A stretch of DNA of 44,732 nucleotides, taken from positions 1-44,732 of the forward strand of contig NZ_PUQD01000046.1 of NCBI RefSeq assembly GCF_003331055.1, written 5' to 3'. Shown in pieces: positions 8,413-16,390 of this stretch. The translations under genes and the position numbers were made by a program. The stretch's first letter is position 1, and each line of letters begins with the position of its first letter. Source of the stretch: Pseudomonas sp. AFG_SD02_1510_Pfu_092. GTDB lineage: Bacteria; Pseudomonadota; Gammaproteobacteria; Pseudomonadales; Pseudomonadaceae. The notes beneath the pieces were generated by a model. That model had not been told where the DNA came from. It ran no database searches and worked only from the letters and a program-made list of their open reading frames with translations.

Positions 8413-8886
8413 TCAGTGTGTGAGGGTGTCGGTTTCATCGTCGGCGTACGGGTCGGGGTGACCCAGTTCCGCCAGCAATTCCCGTTCCAGGCTTTCCATT
8501 TCCTCGGCTTCGTCATCTTCGATGTGGTCGTAGCCGAGCAGGTGCAGGCAGCCGTGGATGACCAGGTGCGCCCAGTGCGCTTCCAGCGATTTGCCTTGTT
8601 CGGCGGCTTCGCGTTCGACCACCGGCACGCAGATCACCAGGTCGCCCAGCAGCGGGATATCCAGCAGCTCATCCGGTACATCGGCCGGGAACGACAGCAC
8701 GTTGGTGGCGTAGTCCTTGTGCCGGTAGGTGTGGTTCAGCTCGCGGCCTTCGGTTTCGTCGACCAGGCGAATGGTCATTTCCGAATCGGCGCTGCGCTGG
8801 CGCAGGGCCAGTTCGCACCAGCGGCGGAAGGCAGTGTCATCCGGGGCGGCAGCGTCCGTGGCCCGTTGAATGTCGAGTTCAAGCAT
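8413..8886 (-). CDS. ybeY: Endoribonuclease YbeY
   Basis: YbeY is a zinc-dependent single-strand endoribonuclease needed for 16S rRNA 3' maturation and ribosome quality control. The three metal-binding histidines are visible in HGCLHLLGYDH (His111, His115, His121). The 157-residue length is typical. The start at 8886 overlaps the ybeZ stop by 8 bases, which suggests translational coupling and supports this start over an in-frame upstream extension. It is the second gene of the ybeZ-ybeY-corC-lnt group. The acidic C-terminal tail (about 122-157) is common in pseudomonads. Confidence 0.96.
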   Translation of the reverse strand: MLELDIQRATDAAAPDDTAFRRWCELALRQRSADSEMTIRLVDETEGRELNHTYRHKDYATNVLSFPADVPDELLDIPLLGDLVICVPVVEREAAEQGKSLEAHWAHLVIHGCLHLLGYDHIEDDEAEEMESLERELLAELGHPDPYADDETDTLTH

Positions 8887-9877
8887 CTTTGCCGGGCGCC
8901 TCGGGCTTGGCCTGGCGGGCATCGAAGCGGTCGTAGGCTTCGACGATGCGCTGCACCAGTGGGTGACGAACCACATCTTTGGGTTGGAAGTGGGTGAAGC
9001 TGATCCCCGGCACGTCCTTCAGCACCTCGATGACGTGCGCCAGGCCCGACTTGGTGCCACGCGGCAGGTCGACCTGGGTGATGTCACCGGTGATGACCGC
9101 GGTAGAGCCGAAACCGATGCGGGTTAGGAACATTTTCATCTGTTCCAGCGTGGTGTTCTGGCTCTCGTCGAGAATGATGAAGCTGTTGTTCAGGGTGCGA
9201 CCACGCATGTAGGCCAGCGGGGCGATCTCGATCACCTGGCGCTCGATCAGCTTGGCCACGTGTTCGAAGCCGAGCATTTCGTACAGGGCGTCGTACAGCG
9301 GGCGCAGGTACGGGTCGATCTTCTGCGCCAAGTCGCCGGGCAGGAAGCCGAGCTTTTCGCCCGCTTCGACCGCCGGGCGCACCAGCAGGATGCGGCGCAC
9401 CTGTTCACGCTCCAGCGCGTCGACGGCACACGCCACGGCCAGGTAGGTCTTGCCGGTACCGGCCGGGCCGATGCCGAAGTTGATGTCGTTGGCGAGGATT
9501 TCCTTCACGTAGCGTTGCTGGTTGACACCGCGCGGGCGAATGTTGCCCTTGCGCGTGCGCAGCGACACGCTGACCTCGTTGACGGCCGGGTTGTCGATGT
9601 TCTCGACGGTCGACTCCTGCAGGTACAGGTGCACGGTTTCCGGCGACAGCTCGTTGGCCTTGGTCTCGCGATAGAGACGGCGCAGCAGCTGTTCGGCAGC
9701 GGAGGTGGTCTTGGGTTCGCCGATCAGTTCGAACTGATTTCCGCGGTTGCGGATCTCGATGGCCAGGCGCTGTTCGATCAGGCGCAGGTGCTCGTCGAAC
9801 TGGCCGCACAAGTTGGCGAAACGATGGGCCTCGAAAGGTTCGAGGATGAAGCGATGGGGTTGTATGGGTGCGTTCAA
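8879..9877 (-). CDS. ybeZ: PhoH-like ATPase YbeZ
   Basis: YbeZ is a PhoH-family P-loop ATPase that works with YbeY in RNA/ribosome metabolism. The 332-residue product has Walker A GPAGTGKT at residues 137-144 and Walker B FIILDESQN at 233-241. An N-terminal KH-like segment lies at about 40-80. The gene is immediately upstream of ybeY and overlaps it by 8 bases. In E. coli and P. aeruginosa the gene before ybeZ is miaB; here there is no miaB, and ybeZ is the first gene of the cluster. Its promoter should therefore lie in 9878-9972. Confidence 0.95.
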   Translation of the reverse strand: MNAPIQPHRFILEPFEAHRFANLCGQFDEHLRLIEQRLAIEIRNRGNQFELIGEPKTTSAAEQLLRRLYRETKANELSPETVHLYLQESTVENIDNPAVNEVSVSLRTRKGNIRPRGVNQQRYVKEILANDINFGIGPAGTGKTYLAVACAVDALEREQVRRILLVRPAVEAGEKLGFLPGDLAQKIDPYLRPLYDALYEMLGFEHVAKLIERQVIEIAPLAYMRGRTLNNSFIILDESQNTTLEQMKMFLTRIGFGSTAVITGDITQVDLPRGTKSGLAHVIEVLKDVPGISFTHFQPKDVVRHPLVQRIVEAYDRFDARQAKPEAPGKDA

Positions 9878-9972
9878 GGTCGTTTTTGGCCGCTCGACGG
9901 CAATGGAGGTGAACCCAAGAATAACCCTTGAATGGCAGTGGCGAAAGCACTGAAACGATCAAGGGTATGTGT

Positions 9973-10085
9973 GGCCTGTTCTGGCCCCTTCGCGGGCACG
10001 CCCGCTCCCACAGGTACCGCACCGCTTCGAAGATGGGTGCAAGACCTGTGGGAGCGGGCGTGCCCGCGAAGGGGCCGGTACAGGT
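9973..10085. repeat. Inverted REP pair at the missing-miaB position
   Basis: Two long REP arms (CCCCTTCGCGGGCACGCCCG and its mirror copy) flank about 35 bases and pair almost perfectly. The element lies between the divergent ybeZ and DUF1820 genes, where only this element and short flanks remain. Most other REP pairs in this window sit downstream of genes, so a position inside a divergent promoter region is unusual. Confidence 0.9.
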
Positions 10086-10127
10086 ATGATGCACCCCTTT
10101 TCTTACGCATGTGTTATTTCACCGGAC

Positions 10128-10454
10128 ATGAGCAAGCGCGAACCTGCCATTTATAAAGTGATCTTCCTCAACCAGGGGCAGGTCTTCGAGATGTATGCCA
10201 AGCAGATCTACCAGAGCGACCTGTGGGGCTTTCTGGAAATCGAGGAGTTCGTTTTCGGCGAGCGCTCGCAGCTGGTGGTGGACCCGAGCGAGGAGAAGCT
10301 CAAGAGCCAGTTCGAAGGGGTGATCCGCAGCTTCGTGCCGATGCACTCGATCGTGCGCATCGACGAGGTCGAGCGCCTGGGCACGGCCAAGATCAGCGAA
10401 GCCAAGGGCGGCGGCAACGTGATGCCGTTCCCCATGCCGATGCCGGAAAAGTAG
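10128..10454 (+). CDS. DUF1820 family protein
   Basis: This 108-residue soluble protein matches the DUF1820 pattern (IYKVIFLNQGQVFEMYAKQI near the start, LWGFLEIEEFVFGE, and a VPMHSIVRIDEVE segment). Its function is unknown. The start MSKREPAIYK at 10128 is chosen because the upstream in-frame codons run through the REP element. In P. aeruginosa the homologue sits beside miaB; here it faces ybeZ. It converges on the Sel1-repeat gene with a gap of only 3 bases, so the two 3' ends must overlap as transcripts. Confidence 0.9.
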   Translation: MSKREPAIYKVIFLNQGQVFEMYAKQIYQSDLWGFLEIEEFVFGERSQLVVDPSEEKLKSQFEGVIRSFVPMHSIVRIDEVERLGTAKISEAKGGGNVMPFPMPMPEK

Positions 10455-10457
10455 CCG

Positions 10458-11003
10458 TCAGGGAAGTGGCGAGAACGGCGTGCGGCCTTCGGCGTTCTGC
10501 AGTTCGAGTAGGTACTTGCGGAAGATCTGGCCGAGCACCTGGGTTGCATGCTCCAGCTCGTCGCGGGGCATTTGCTCGGTCACTTCGTCGGCCATGTCCA
10601 GCGCATCTTCGGCGCCGTTGACCGCGGCCATCTTCAGCAGGATGTAGGCCTGCACGTTATTGGCCTTGACCCCTTCGCCACGGAAGAACATGGCACCGAG
10701 GCGGTACTGGGCGTCGGCGTGGCCTTGCAGCGAGGCCTTCTGGAACCAGTCCAAGGCCTTGTTCAGGTTTTTTGGGGTTTGTGTGTAGTAGTACTCGCCC
10801 AGTTCGAATTGCGCCTGGGCATCCCCCGCGGTCGCCGTCTGCTCGCAGGCCTTGAGGGCATTCGCCAGGTCTTCCGGCTGAACGTTCAAGGTGCAGCGGC
10901 CCGCTGCCGGAATCAGCAACGAGTTACCGCCCTCCGCCAGGGCCAGCAGGGGCTGAAGAAGCAACAGGCAGCCCAGGGTCAGGGCGCGGCCGGTGCGGTT
11001 CAT
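10458..11003 (-). CDS. Secreted Sel1/TPR-repeat protein
   Basis: This is a 181-residue protein with an N-terminal signal peptide (about residues 1-23, LLLLQPLLALA followed by E). It contains Sel1-like repeats, for example AQAQFELGEYYYTQTPKNLN and ADAQYRLGAMFFRGEGVKAN. Such repeats form helical scaffolds for protein contacts; the partner is unknown. The start at 11003 fits the signal peptide; an upstream frame extension has no family pattern. The gene lies between DUF1820 and hemL, as in P. aeruginosa. Confidence 0.88.
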   Translation of the reverse strand: MNRTGRALTLGCLLLLQPLLALAEGGNSLLIPAAGRCTLNVQPEDLANALKACEQTATAGDAQAQFELGEYYYTQTPKNLNKALDWFQKASLQGHADAQYRLGAMFFRGEGVKANNVQAYILLKMAAVNGAEDALDMADEVTEQMPRDELEHATQVLGQIFRKYLLELQNAEGRTPFSPLP

Positions 11004-11156
11004 GGGGATCGACTTACCTCTGCAAAGCTGCGGCCAATGTCTCTGGTGGCACATTATGGGATAAGCAGCGCCAACCTTACAAAGTTTTACTCGATTTTCT
11101 GCTTGGTTGGGGAAGTCAGCTGATTGTGCAGGGTCTTTTGTTGCCTGTCCCGGGCT

Positions 11157-11275
11157 CTGTGGGAGCGGCCTTGTGTCGCGAAAGGGCTGCGAAGCAGCCC
11201 CAGCGATCTGTGCATTACTGCTGAAGTCCTGGGGCCGCTTTGCGGCCCTTTCGCGACACAAGGCCGCTCCCACAA
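11157..11275. repeat. Long REP palindrome, TGTGTCGCGAAAGGGC type
   Basis: Two arms beginning GTGGGAGCGGCCTTGTGTCG and its reverse complement flank a central spacer, giving a hairpin of about 119 bases. It is downstream of hemL and upstream of the Sel1-repeat gene. The same arm sequence returns at 34695-34812 and at both edges of the array at 20313-20971, so it is a second REP subtype in this genome. Confidence 0.9.
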
Positions 11276-11292
11276 AAGCGCGGGGCAGCGTG

Positions 11293-12576
11293 TTACTTCA
11301 GGGCAGCAAAGGCCTTTTCCGCCGCATCCAGGGTGATCTGCAGCTCCTTGTCACCATGCGCGATGGAGGTGAAACCGGCCTCGAACGCGCTCGGCGCCAG
11401 GTACACGCCGCCGTCGAGCATCAGGTGGAAGAAGCGCTTGAAGCGCTCGGCATCGCTGGCCATGACGTCTTCGAAGGTGACGATGTCGTCGGCACCGCTG
11501 AAGTACAGGCCGAACATGGCGCCAGCCTGGGTGGTGACGAACGGCACGCCAGCGGCATCGGCGCGCTGTTGCAGGCCGTCGAGCATGCGGCTGGTGTAGT
11601 CGGTCAGCTCGGCGTGGAAGCCCGGGCGGCTGATCAGCTTGAGGGTGGTGAGGCCGGCGGCCATGGCCAGCGGGTTACCCGACAGGGTGCCGGCCTGGTA
11701 CACCGGGCCGAGCGGGGCGATGCAGCCCATGATCTCGCGCTTGCCGCCAAAGCAGCCGACCGGCATGCCGCCGCCGACGATCTTGCCGAAGGTCGACAGG
11801 TCCGGCTTGATGCCGTAATGGCCCTGGGCGCCGCCGAGCGAAACGCGGAAACCGGTCATCACTTCGTCGAAGATCAGCACCACGCCATGCTTGTCGCACT
11901 GCTCGCGCAAGCCTTCGAGGAAGCCCGGCGCCGGCGGTACGCAGTTCATGTTGCCGGCCACCGGCTCGACGATGATGCAGGCGACGCTCTGGCCCACTTC
12001 GGCCAGGGTCTTCTCGACTGCGGCGATGTCGTTGAACGGCAGGGTCAGGGTGTGTTTGGCGAAGTCCGCCGGTACCCCGGCCGAGCTCGGCACGCCCTGG
12101 GTCAGCAGGCCGGAGCCGGCTTTTACCAGCAGGCTGTCGGAGTGGCCGTGGTAGCAGCCTTCGAACTTGATGATGGCGTCACGGCCGGTGTAGCCACGCG
12201 CCAGGCGGATGGCGCTCATGGTGGCTTCGGTGCCCGAGCTGACCATGCGCACCATTTCCATCGACGGCACGATCGAGCAGACCAGGTCGGCCATCTCGGT
12301 TTCCATGGCCGTCGGCGCGCCGTAGGACAGGCCGTGCTCCAGCTGCTTGCGTACCGAGTCCAGTACCTGCGGGTGACCGTGGCCGAGGATCATCGGGCCC
12401 CAGGAACCGACGTAGTCGACGTAGCGCTTGTCGTCCTCGTCAACGACGTAGGCGCCTTCGGCATGCTTGAAGAACAGCGGCGTGCCGCCAACGCTCTTGA
12501 AAGCGCGGACCGGCGAGTTGACGCCGCCGGGGATGTGCTTCTGGGCTTGGGCGAACAGGGCTTCGGAACGGGACAT
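11293..12576 (-). CDS. hemL: Glutamate-1-semialdehyde 2,1-aminomutase
   Basis: HemL converts glutamate-1-semialdehyde to 5-aminolevulinate, the second step of C5 tetrapyrrole synthesis, using pyridoxal phosphate. The 427-residue product has the PLP lysine at Lys265 in TFGKIVGGGMPVG and the aspartate in LIFDEVMTGFR. The family segment SSGTEATMSAIRLAR lies at about 113-127. The start MSRSEALFAQAQ at 12576 matches the family; upstream in-frame codons overlap thiE. It is the last gene of a minus-strand thiD-thiE-hemL group, 16 bases after thiE. Confidence 0.97.
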   Translation of the reverse strand: MSRSEALFAQAQKHIPGGVNSPVRAFKSVGGTPLFFKHAEGAYVVDEDDKRYVDYVGSWGPMILGHGHPQVLDSVRKQLEHGLSYGAPTAMETEMADLVCSIVPSMEMVRMVSSGTEATMSAIRLARGYTGRDAIIKFEGCYHGHSDSLLVKAGSGLLTQGVPSSAGVPADFAKHTLTLPFNDIAAVEKTLAEVGQSVACIIVEPVAGNMNCVPPAPGFLEGLREQCDKHGVVLIFDEVMTGFRVSLGGAQGHYGIKPDLSTFGKIVGGGMPVGCFGGKREIMGCIAPLGPVYQAGTLSGNPLAMAAGLTTLKLISRPGFHAELTDYTSRMLDGLQQRADAAGVPFVTTQAGAMFGLYFSGADDIVTFEDVMASDAERFKRFFHLMLDGGVYLAPSAFEAGFTSIAHGDKELQITLDAAEKAFAALK

Positions 12577-12592
12577 GGGAGGTTCTCTCGAA

Positions 12593-13216
12593 TCAGGATG
12601 CGAACAAGGCGTTGAAGGCGCGGGCGCGGCGGGTGACTTCCTGCGCGCTGTCGGCACCGAACAGGCCGTGGATCACCGCCAGCAGGTCGGCACCATGGGC
12701 AACCAGCGGGGCGGCGTTGTCGAGGGTAATGCCGCCGATCACCGCGATCGGCAGTTTCACCTGGGCGCGGGCCTGCTCCAGCAGTTCGCTGTTGGCGGCC
12801 GGGGCGCCCGGCTTGGTGACGGAATTGAAGAAGCGGCCGAAGGCCACGTAGCTGGCGCCTTCGCTGGCGGCCTGCGCGGCCAGTTCGAGGCTGGCATGGC
12901 AGGTGGAACCGATGATCGCCTGGCGGCCGAGCAGGGCGCGGGCCGGGGTCAGCGGGCCGTCGGTCTGGCCCAGGTGCACGCCGACGCCCAGGCGCGCAGC
13001 CAGTTCGGCGTCGTCGTTGATGAGCAGCTGGGTGCCGTAGCGCTCGCAGAGCTTCATCAGCCCTTCGGCTTCGCGCAGGCGCCGTGCCGCATCGTCACTC
13101 TTGTCGCGGTACTGCAGCAGGCATACGCCGCCTTCCAGCGCCGCTTCGACATGGGACAGGAAACGGCCGGCGAGCAGCTGGCTGTCGGTGATGGCGTACA
13201 GACCGCGTAGCTTCAT
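12593..13216 (-). CDS. thiE: Thiamine-phosphate synthase
   Basis: ThiE joins HMP pyrophosphate and thiazole phosphate to make thiamine phosphate. The 207-residue TIM-barrel protein starts MKLRGLYAITD and has the expected LLQYRDKS segment, the HLGQTDG segment and a GGITLDNA phosphate-binding loop near the C-terminus. It is 14 bases downstream of thiD and 16 bases upstream of hemL on the same strand. The thiD-thiE pair supplies consecutive thiamine steps. No TPP riboswitch was seen upstream of thiD. Confidence 0.95.
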   Translation of the reverse strand: MKLRGLYAITDSQLLAGRFLSHVEAALEGGVCLLQYRDKSDDAARRLREAEGLMKLCERYGTQLLINDDAELAARLGVGVHLGQTDGPLTPARALLGRQAIIGSTCHASLELAAQAASEGASYVAFGRFFNSVTKPGAPAANSELLEQARAQVKLPIAVIGGITLDNAAPLVAHGADLLAVIHGLFGADSAQEVTRRARAFNALFAS

Positions 13217-13230
13217 GGCAAGGCCTCGTG

Positions 13231-14028
13231 TCAGGAGCAGAAATCCAGCGGCAGGCGGCGTGGCACGAACTGGCCCTTGCCCAGCTGTTCGGCGTCACGC
13301 AGCGTGCGCCAGGTGTAGTCCAGGGCGCTGCGTACGGCGCTGTCCAGTTGCTCGCCCAGGGCCAGGCGCCCGGCCAGGGCGCTGGCCAGGCTGCAGCCCG
13401 AGCCATGGTAGCTGCCCGGCAGACGTTGGCAGGTCCAGGTGTGGCGCTGGCCGTCGCGGCTGTACAGGCGGTTGTGAATTTCGTCTTCGTCGCCGTGACC
13501 GCCGGTGATCAGCAGGTGTCTACAGAACGGCAACAGTTTCTCGGCACACTCGTCGGCGCTGCCGTCGGGCAGTTCGGCCAGGATACGGGCTTCGGGCAGG
13601 TTCGGTGTGGCGATGGTCGCCAGCGGCAACAGGCGTTCGCGCAGGGCGTAGCCCACTTCGTCCTTGCCCAGGCGGCCACCACCACCGGCACGCAGTACCG
13701 GGTCGCAGACCAGCGGCAGGTGCGGGTGGGCGGCCAGCAGTTCGGCGACGGTGTCGACCATCTCGATCGAGCCGAGCATGCCCAGCTTGACCGCGGCCAC
13801 GGTGGAGTCGGCCAGCACGGCATTGGCCTGGGCCAGTACCCACTCGCGATCGAGCACGCGGAAGTCGGAAACGTTGACGGTATCCTGCACGGTCAGGGCG
13901 GTCACCGCAGGTGCGGCGTGGCAGCCTTGGGCGAGCAGGGCTTCGATGTCTGCCTGCAGGCCGGCGCCGCCACTGGGGTCGTGGCCGGAGAGACAGAGGA
14001 CAACGGGGCGGGAGCTGTAGGTATTCAT
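13231..14028 (-). CDS. thiD: Hydroxymethylpyrimidine/phosphomethylpyrimidine kinase
   Basis: ThiD phosphorylates HMP and HMP phosphate to give HMP pyrophosphate for ThiE. The 265-residue ribokinase-fold product starts MNTYSSRPVVLCLSGHDPSG and has GGAGLQADIEA as the N-terminal substrate loop. The C-terminal GSYHGSGCSLASA segment is the ribokinase-type anion hole with the catalytic base region. The start at 14028 is preferred over one seven codons upstream because it gives the normal N-terminus. It leads the thiD-thiE-hemL group and is divergent from the ladS-like kinase gene. Confidence 0.93.
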   Translation of the reverse strand: MNTYSSRPVVLCLSGHDPSGGAGLQADIEALLAQGCHAAPAVTALTVQDTVNVSDFRVLDREWVLAQANAVLADSTVAAVKLGMLGSIEMVDTVAELLAAHPHLPLVCDPVLRAGGGGRLGKDEVGYALRERLLPLATIATPNLPEARILAELPDGSADECAEKLLPFCRHLLITGGHGDEDEIHNRLYSRDGQRHTWTCQRLPGSYHGSGCSLASALAGRLALGEQLDSAVRSALDYTWRTLRDAEQLGKGQFVPRRLPLDFCS

Positions 14029-14070
14029 GGTCGGCGAGCTTACCACCAATCCTGTTTGGGCGGATCGTCC

Positions 14071-14092
14071 TACAAACGAGTTTTGCTGATCA
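14071..14092 (+). repeat. Direct repeat copy 1 (TACAAACGaGTT...)
   Basis: TACAAACGAGTTTTGCTGATCA lies 21 bases or more from the thiD start, inside the divergent thiD/ladS region. A near-identical copy is at 14210-14232. The two share TACAAACGRGTTYTGC and a GATCA end. Repeated non-coding motifs in a divergent promoter suggest an operator, but no known consensus was matched. Confidence 0.5.
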
Positions 14093-14168
14093 TATGGTCA
14101 GATTCTTATTGGCTTTGTTTCTGAAAGCATTGATTTAGAGCCTTTTCTTTGCCATTTGATATGGCCGA

Positions 14169-14196
14169 TTGCCAGGTTGCGACGCTATGCTAGAGT
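14169..14196 (+). promoter_or_regulatory. Possible sigma70 promoter for the ladS-like gene
   Basis: TTGCCA (14169-14174) and TAGAGT (14191-14196) are spaced by 16 bases, about 100 bases before the kinase start. The match is fair only. It lies between the two direct repeats, so a factor binding them could influence initiation. Confidence 0.3.
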
Positions 14197-14209
14197 GCTC
14201 GGATAACTC

Positions 14210-14232
14210 TACAAACGGGTTCTGCCGGATCA
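14210..14232 (+). repeat. Direct repeat copy 2 (TACAAACGgGTT...)
   Basis: This is the second copy of the motif at 14071-14092, 139 bases downstream and in the same orientation. It differs at three bases and by one inserted G. It falls in the likely 5' leader of the ladS-like kinase gene. Confidence 0.5.
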
Positions 14233-14293
14233 AGTCGTCTCAAACGGATGGGAGGCAACCGCGACTCGACCGGACAGGCCATGCTGGGGCTGT

Positions 14294-16282
14294 ATGCGCT
14301 ATTTGCTGATTGTGCTTCTGGGCGTGCTGCCCGTGCTGGCCGGGGCGGTCGATTTCGACGACGCTACCCGGTATCTTCCGCTGGGCAAGGTCATGCAGGT
14401 TTATGAGGACCGCGATGGCAATGCCAGCATCGCCCAGGTCTCTGCCCCAGCGTTCGCCAAGCGCTTTCGCCCTCATCAGGAAGAGGTGCTGAACGCCGGT
14501 TATTCCACCTCGGTATTCTGGCTCAAGGTCGAACTGCACCCCCTGGCCACGCCGGGTGCTGCCCCTCGGCAATGGCTGCTGGAGCTGGCCTATCCACCGT
14601 TGGACCACCTCGAGCTGTACCTGCCCGAAGACAATGGCGGCTACCGCCTGGCCGGGCGTACGGGGGATGCCTTGCCCTACGACAGCCGGCAGATCCGGCA
14701 GAACAACTACCTGTTCGCACTGCCATTGCCGCCAGGCCAGGTGACCACCGTGTACCTGCGCCTGCACAGCCAGGGCTCGGTGCAGGCGCCGCTGGCGCTG
14801 TGGTCTGCCGAGGCCTACATGGAACAACAGCCGACGCGCCTGTATGTGCTGGGGATGATCTACGGCGTGCTGCTGGTAATGCTGGTGTACAACCTGTTCA
14901 TCTACCTCAGCGTGCGTGACGTCAGCTACCTCTACTACATCCTCTATATCGCCTCGTTCGGCCTGTATCAGGTGTCGGTGAATGGCGCCGGGGTGGCCTA
15001 CTTCTGGCCGGACAGCCCGTGGTGGGCGAATGCCTCGACGCCCCTGTTCATCGGTGCTGCCGGGCTGTTTGGTTGCCAGTTCGCCCGGCATTTCCTGCAG
15101 CTGGGCAGCACCAGCCGCGGCTTCGACCGGCTGCTGCAACTGCTGATGCTGGGGGGCGCGCTGGTCATGGTGCTGGCGGTGAGCATGCCCTACGGCGTCG
15201 CCCTGCGCATGGCCACGGTGCTGGCGCTGCTGTTCACCGTGAGCATCTTCAGTGCCGGGCTGTACGCCTGGTGGCGCGGCTTGCGCGTGGCGCGCTGGTT
15301 CATCATCGCCTGGACGGCGTTCTTGCTCGGCGGCCTGGTCAACACCCTGATGGTGCTGGGTTACCTGCCGAACCTGTTCATCACCATGTATGCCAGCCAG
15401 CTGGGTTCGGCGCTGGAAGTGGCGTTGTTGTCGCTGGCGCTGGCCGACCGCATCAACAGCCTGCGTGAGCAGCAGGCGCAGGCCCTGCGCGAGACCGGGC
15501 GCACGCTGGAGCAGCTGAACCTGCAACTGGCCCGGAGCAACCGGCTGAAGGACGAATTTCTGGCCAGCGTCACCCACGAGCTGCGCACCCCGATGAATGG
15601 GGTGATCGGCTCGCTGGAATTGATGCACACCTTGCCGATGGAGGCCGAGATGGCCCAGTACCATCGCACGGCGGTGGGCTCGGCGCAGGGCATGATGGAC
15701 ATGGTCGATGCGATTCTTACCCTGTCTGAACTGCAGGCCGGCCGCCTGCGCGCGCAGCCGGCGCCGTTCAGCCTGCGTACCTTGCTGCAGAGCCTGCGCG
15801 CCGCCTATGCCGGGCAGGCCTTGGGCAAGGGCTTGTACCTGAGCCTGGATATCCCGGCCGATGTGCCGGACGGGCTGTTCGGCGACGGCCAGAAGCTGGC
15901 CCGCTGCCTGGCGTGCCTGGTGGATAACGGGTTGAAGTTCACCCACCAGGGCGGCGTGGTGATCCAGGTGCGGGGCCGCTGGGTGGCGCCGGATGACCTG
16001 GCGCTGACGTTCATTGTCAGTGACAGCGGGATCGGTTTCGATGACCTGGACCAGGCGACCTTGTACCAGCGCTTCTTCCAGGTCGATGGCTCGATGACCC
16101 GGCGCTATGGCGGGCTGGGGATCGGCTTGTCGATCTGCCGGCAGATGGGCGAGTTGCTGGGGGCGCGGTTGGCGCATGAGTCGACGCGGGGGTTGGGGAG
16201 CCGGTTCGAGCTGAGCTTGAACATGGCGGTCTCGCAAATGCAGATGACCCCGAACATGCTTCAGGCACGGCAGTCGTTGTAG
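14294..16282 (+). CDS. LadS-like 7TMR-DISM sensor histidine kinase without receiver
   Basis: The protein has the LadS layout: a signal peptide (about 1-18), a periplasmic 7TMR-DISMED2 domain (about 22-172) and a seven-helix 7TMR-DISM membrane domain (about 183-385). A coiled-coil linker and a histidine kinase core follow. The phosphoacceptor is His428 in ASVTHELRTPMNG, and the ATP-binding lid residues are visible as DNGLKFT, DSGIGFD and GGLGIGLSI. It lies beside thiD-thiE-hemL, the position of ladS in P. aeruginosa, where LadS feeds the GacS phosphorelay that controls RsmY/RsmZ, biofilm and type III secretion. P. aeruginosa LadS (about 795 residues) ends in a receiver domain; this 662-residue protein stops right after the ATPase domain. 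No receiver is encoded in the 108 bases before the next gene. Confidence 0.85.
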   Translation: MRYLLIVLLGVLPVLAGAVDFDDATRYLPLGKVMQVYEDRDGNASIAQVSAPAFAKRFRPHQEEVLNAGYSTSVFWLKVELHPLATPGAAPRQWLLELAYPPLDHLELYLPEDNGGYRLAGRTGDALPYDSRQIRQNNYLFALPLPPGQVTTVYLRLHSQGSVQAPLALWSAEAYMEQQPTRLYVLGMIYGVLLVMLVYNLFIYLSVRDVSYLYYILYIASFGLYQVSVNGAGVAYFWPDSPWWANASTPLFIGAAGLFGCQFARHFLQLGSTSRGFDRLLQLLMLGGALVMVLAVSMPYGVALRMATVLALLFTVSIFSAGLYAWWRGLRVARWFIIAWTAFLLGGLVNTLMVLGYLPNLFITMYASQLGSALEVALLSLALADRINSLREQQAQALRETGRTLEQLNLQLARSNRLKDEFLASVTHELRTPMNGVIGSLELMHTLPMEAEMAQYHRTAVGSAQGMMDMVDAILTLSELQAGRLRAQPAPFSLRTLLQSLRAAYAGQALGKGLYLSLDIPADVPDGLFGDGQKLARCLACLVDNGLKFTHQGGVVIQVRGRWVAPDDLALTFIVSDSGIGFDDLDQATLYQRFFQVDGSMTRRYGGLGIGLSICRQMGELLGARLAHESTRGLGSRFELSLNMAVSQMQMTPNMLQARQSL

Positions 16283-16390
16283 CCGCAGCTGACCGCGTTT
16301 CACGCGCTTTAGTCATTAATGTCACTTTGACTGACCCGCAGGGAGTGCTTCACTGGGGCTCTCAAGCCTACCCGGATCCAGGAGCCGCCG

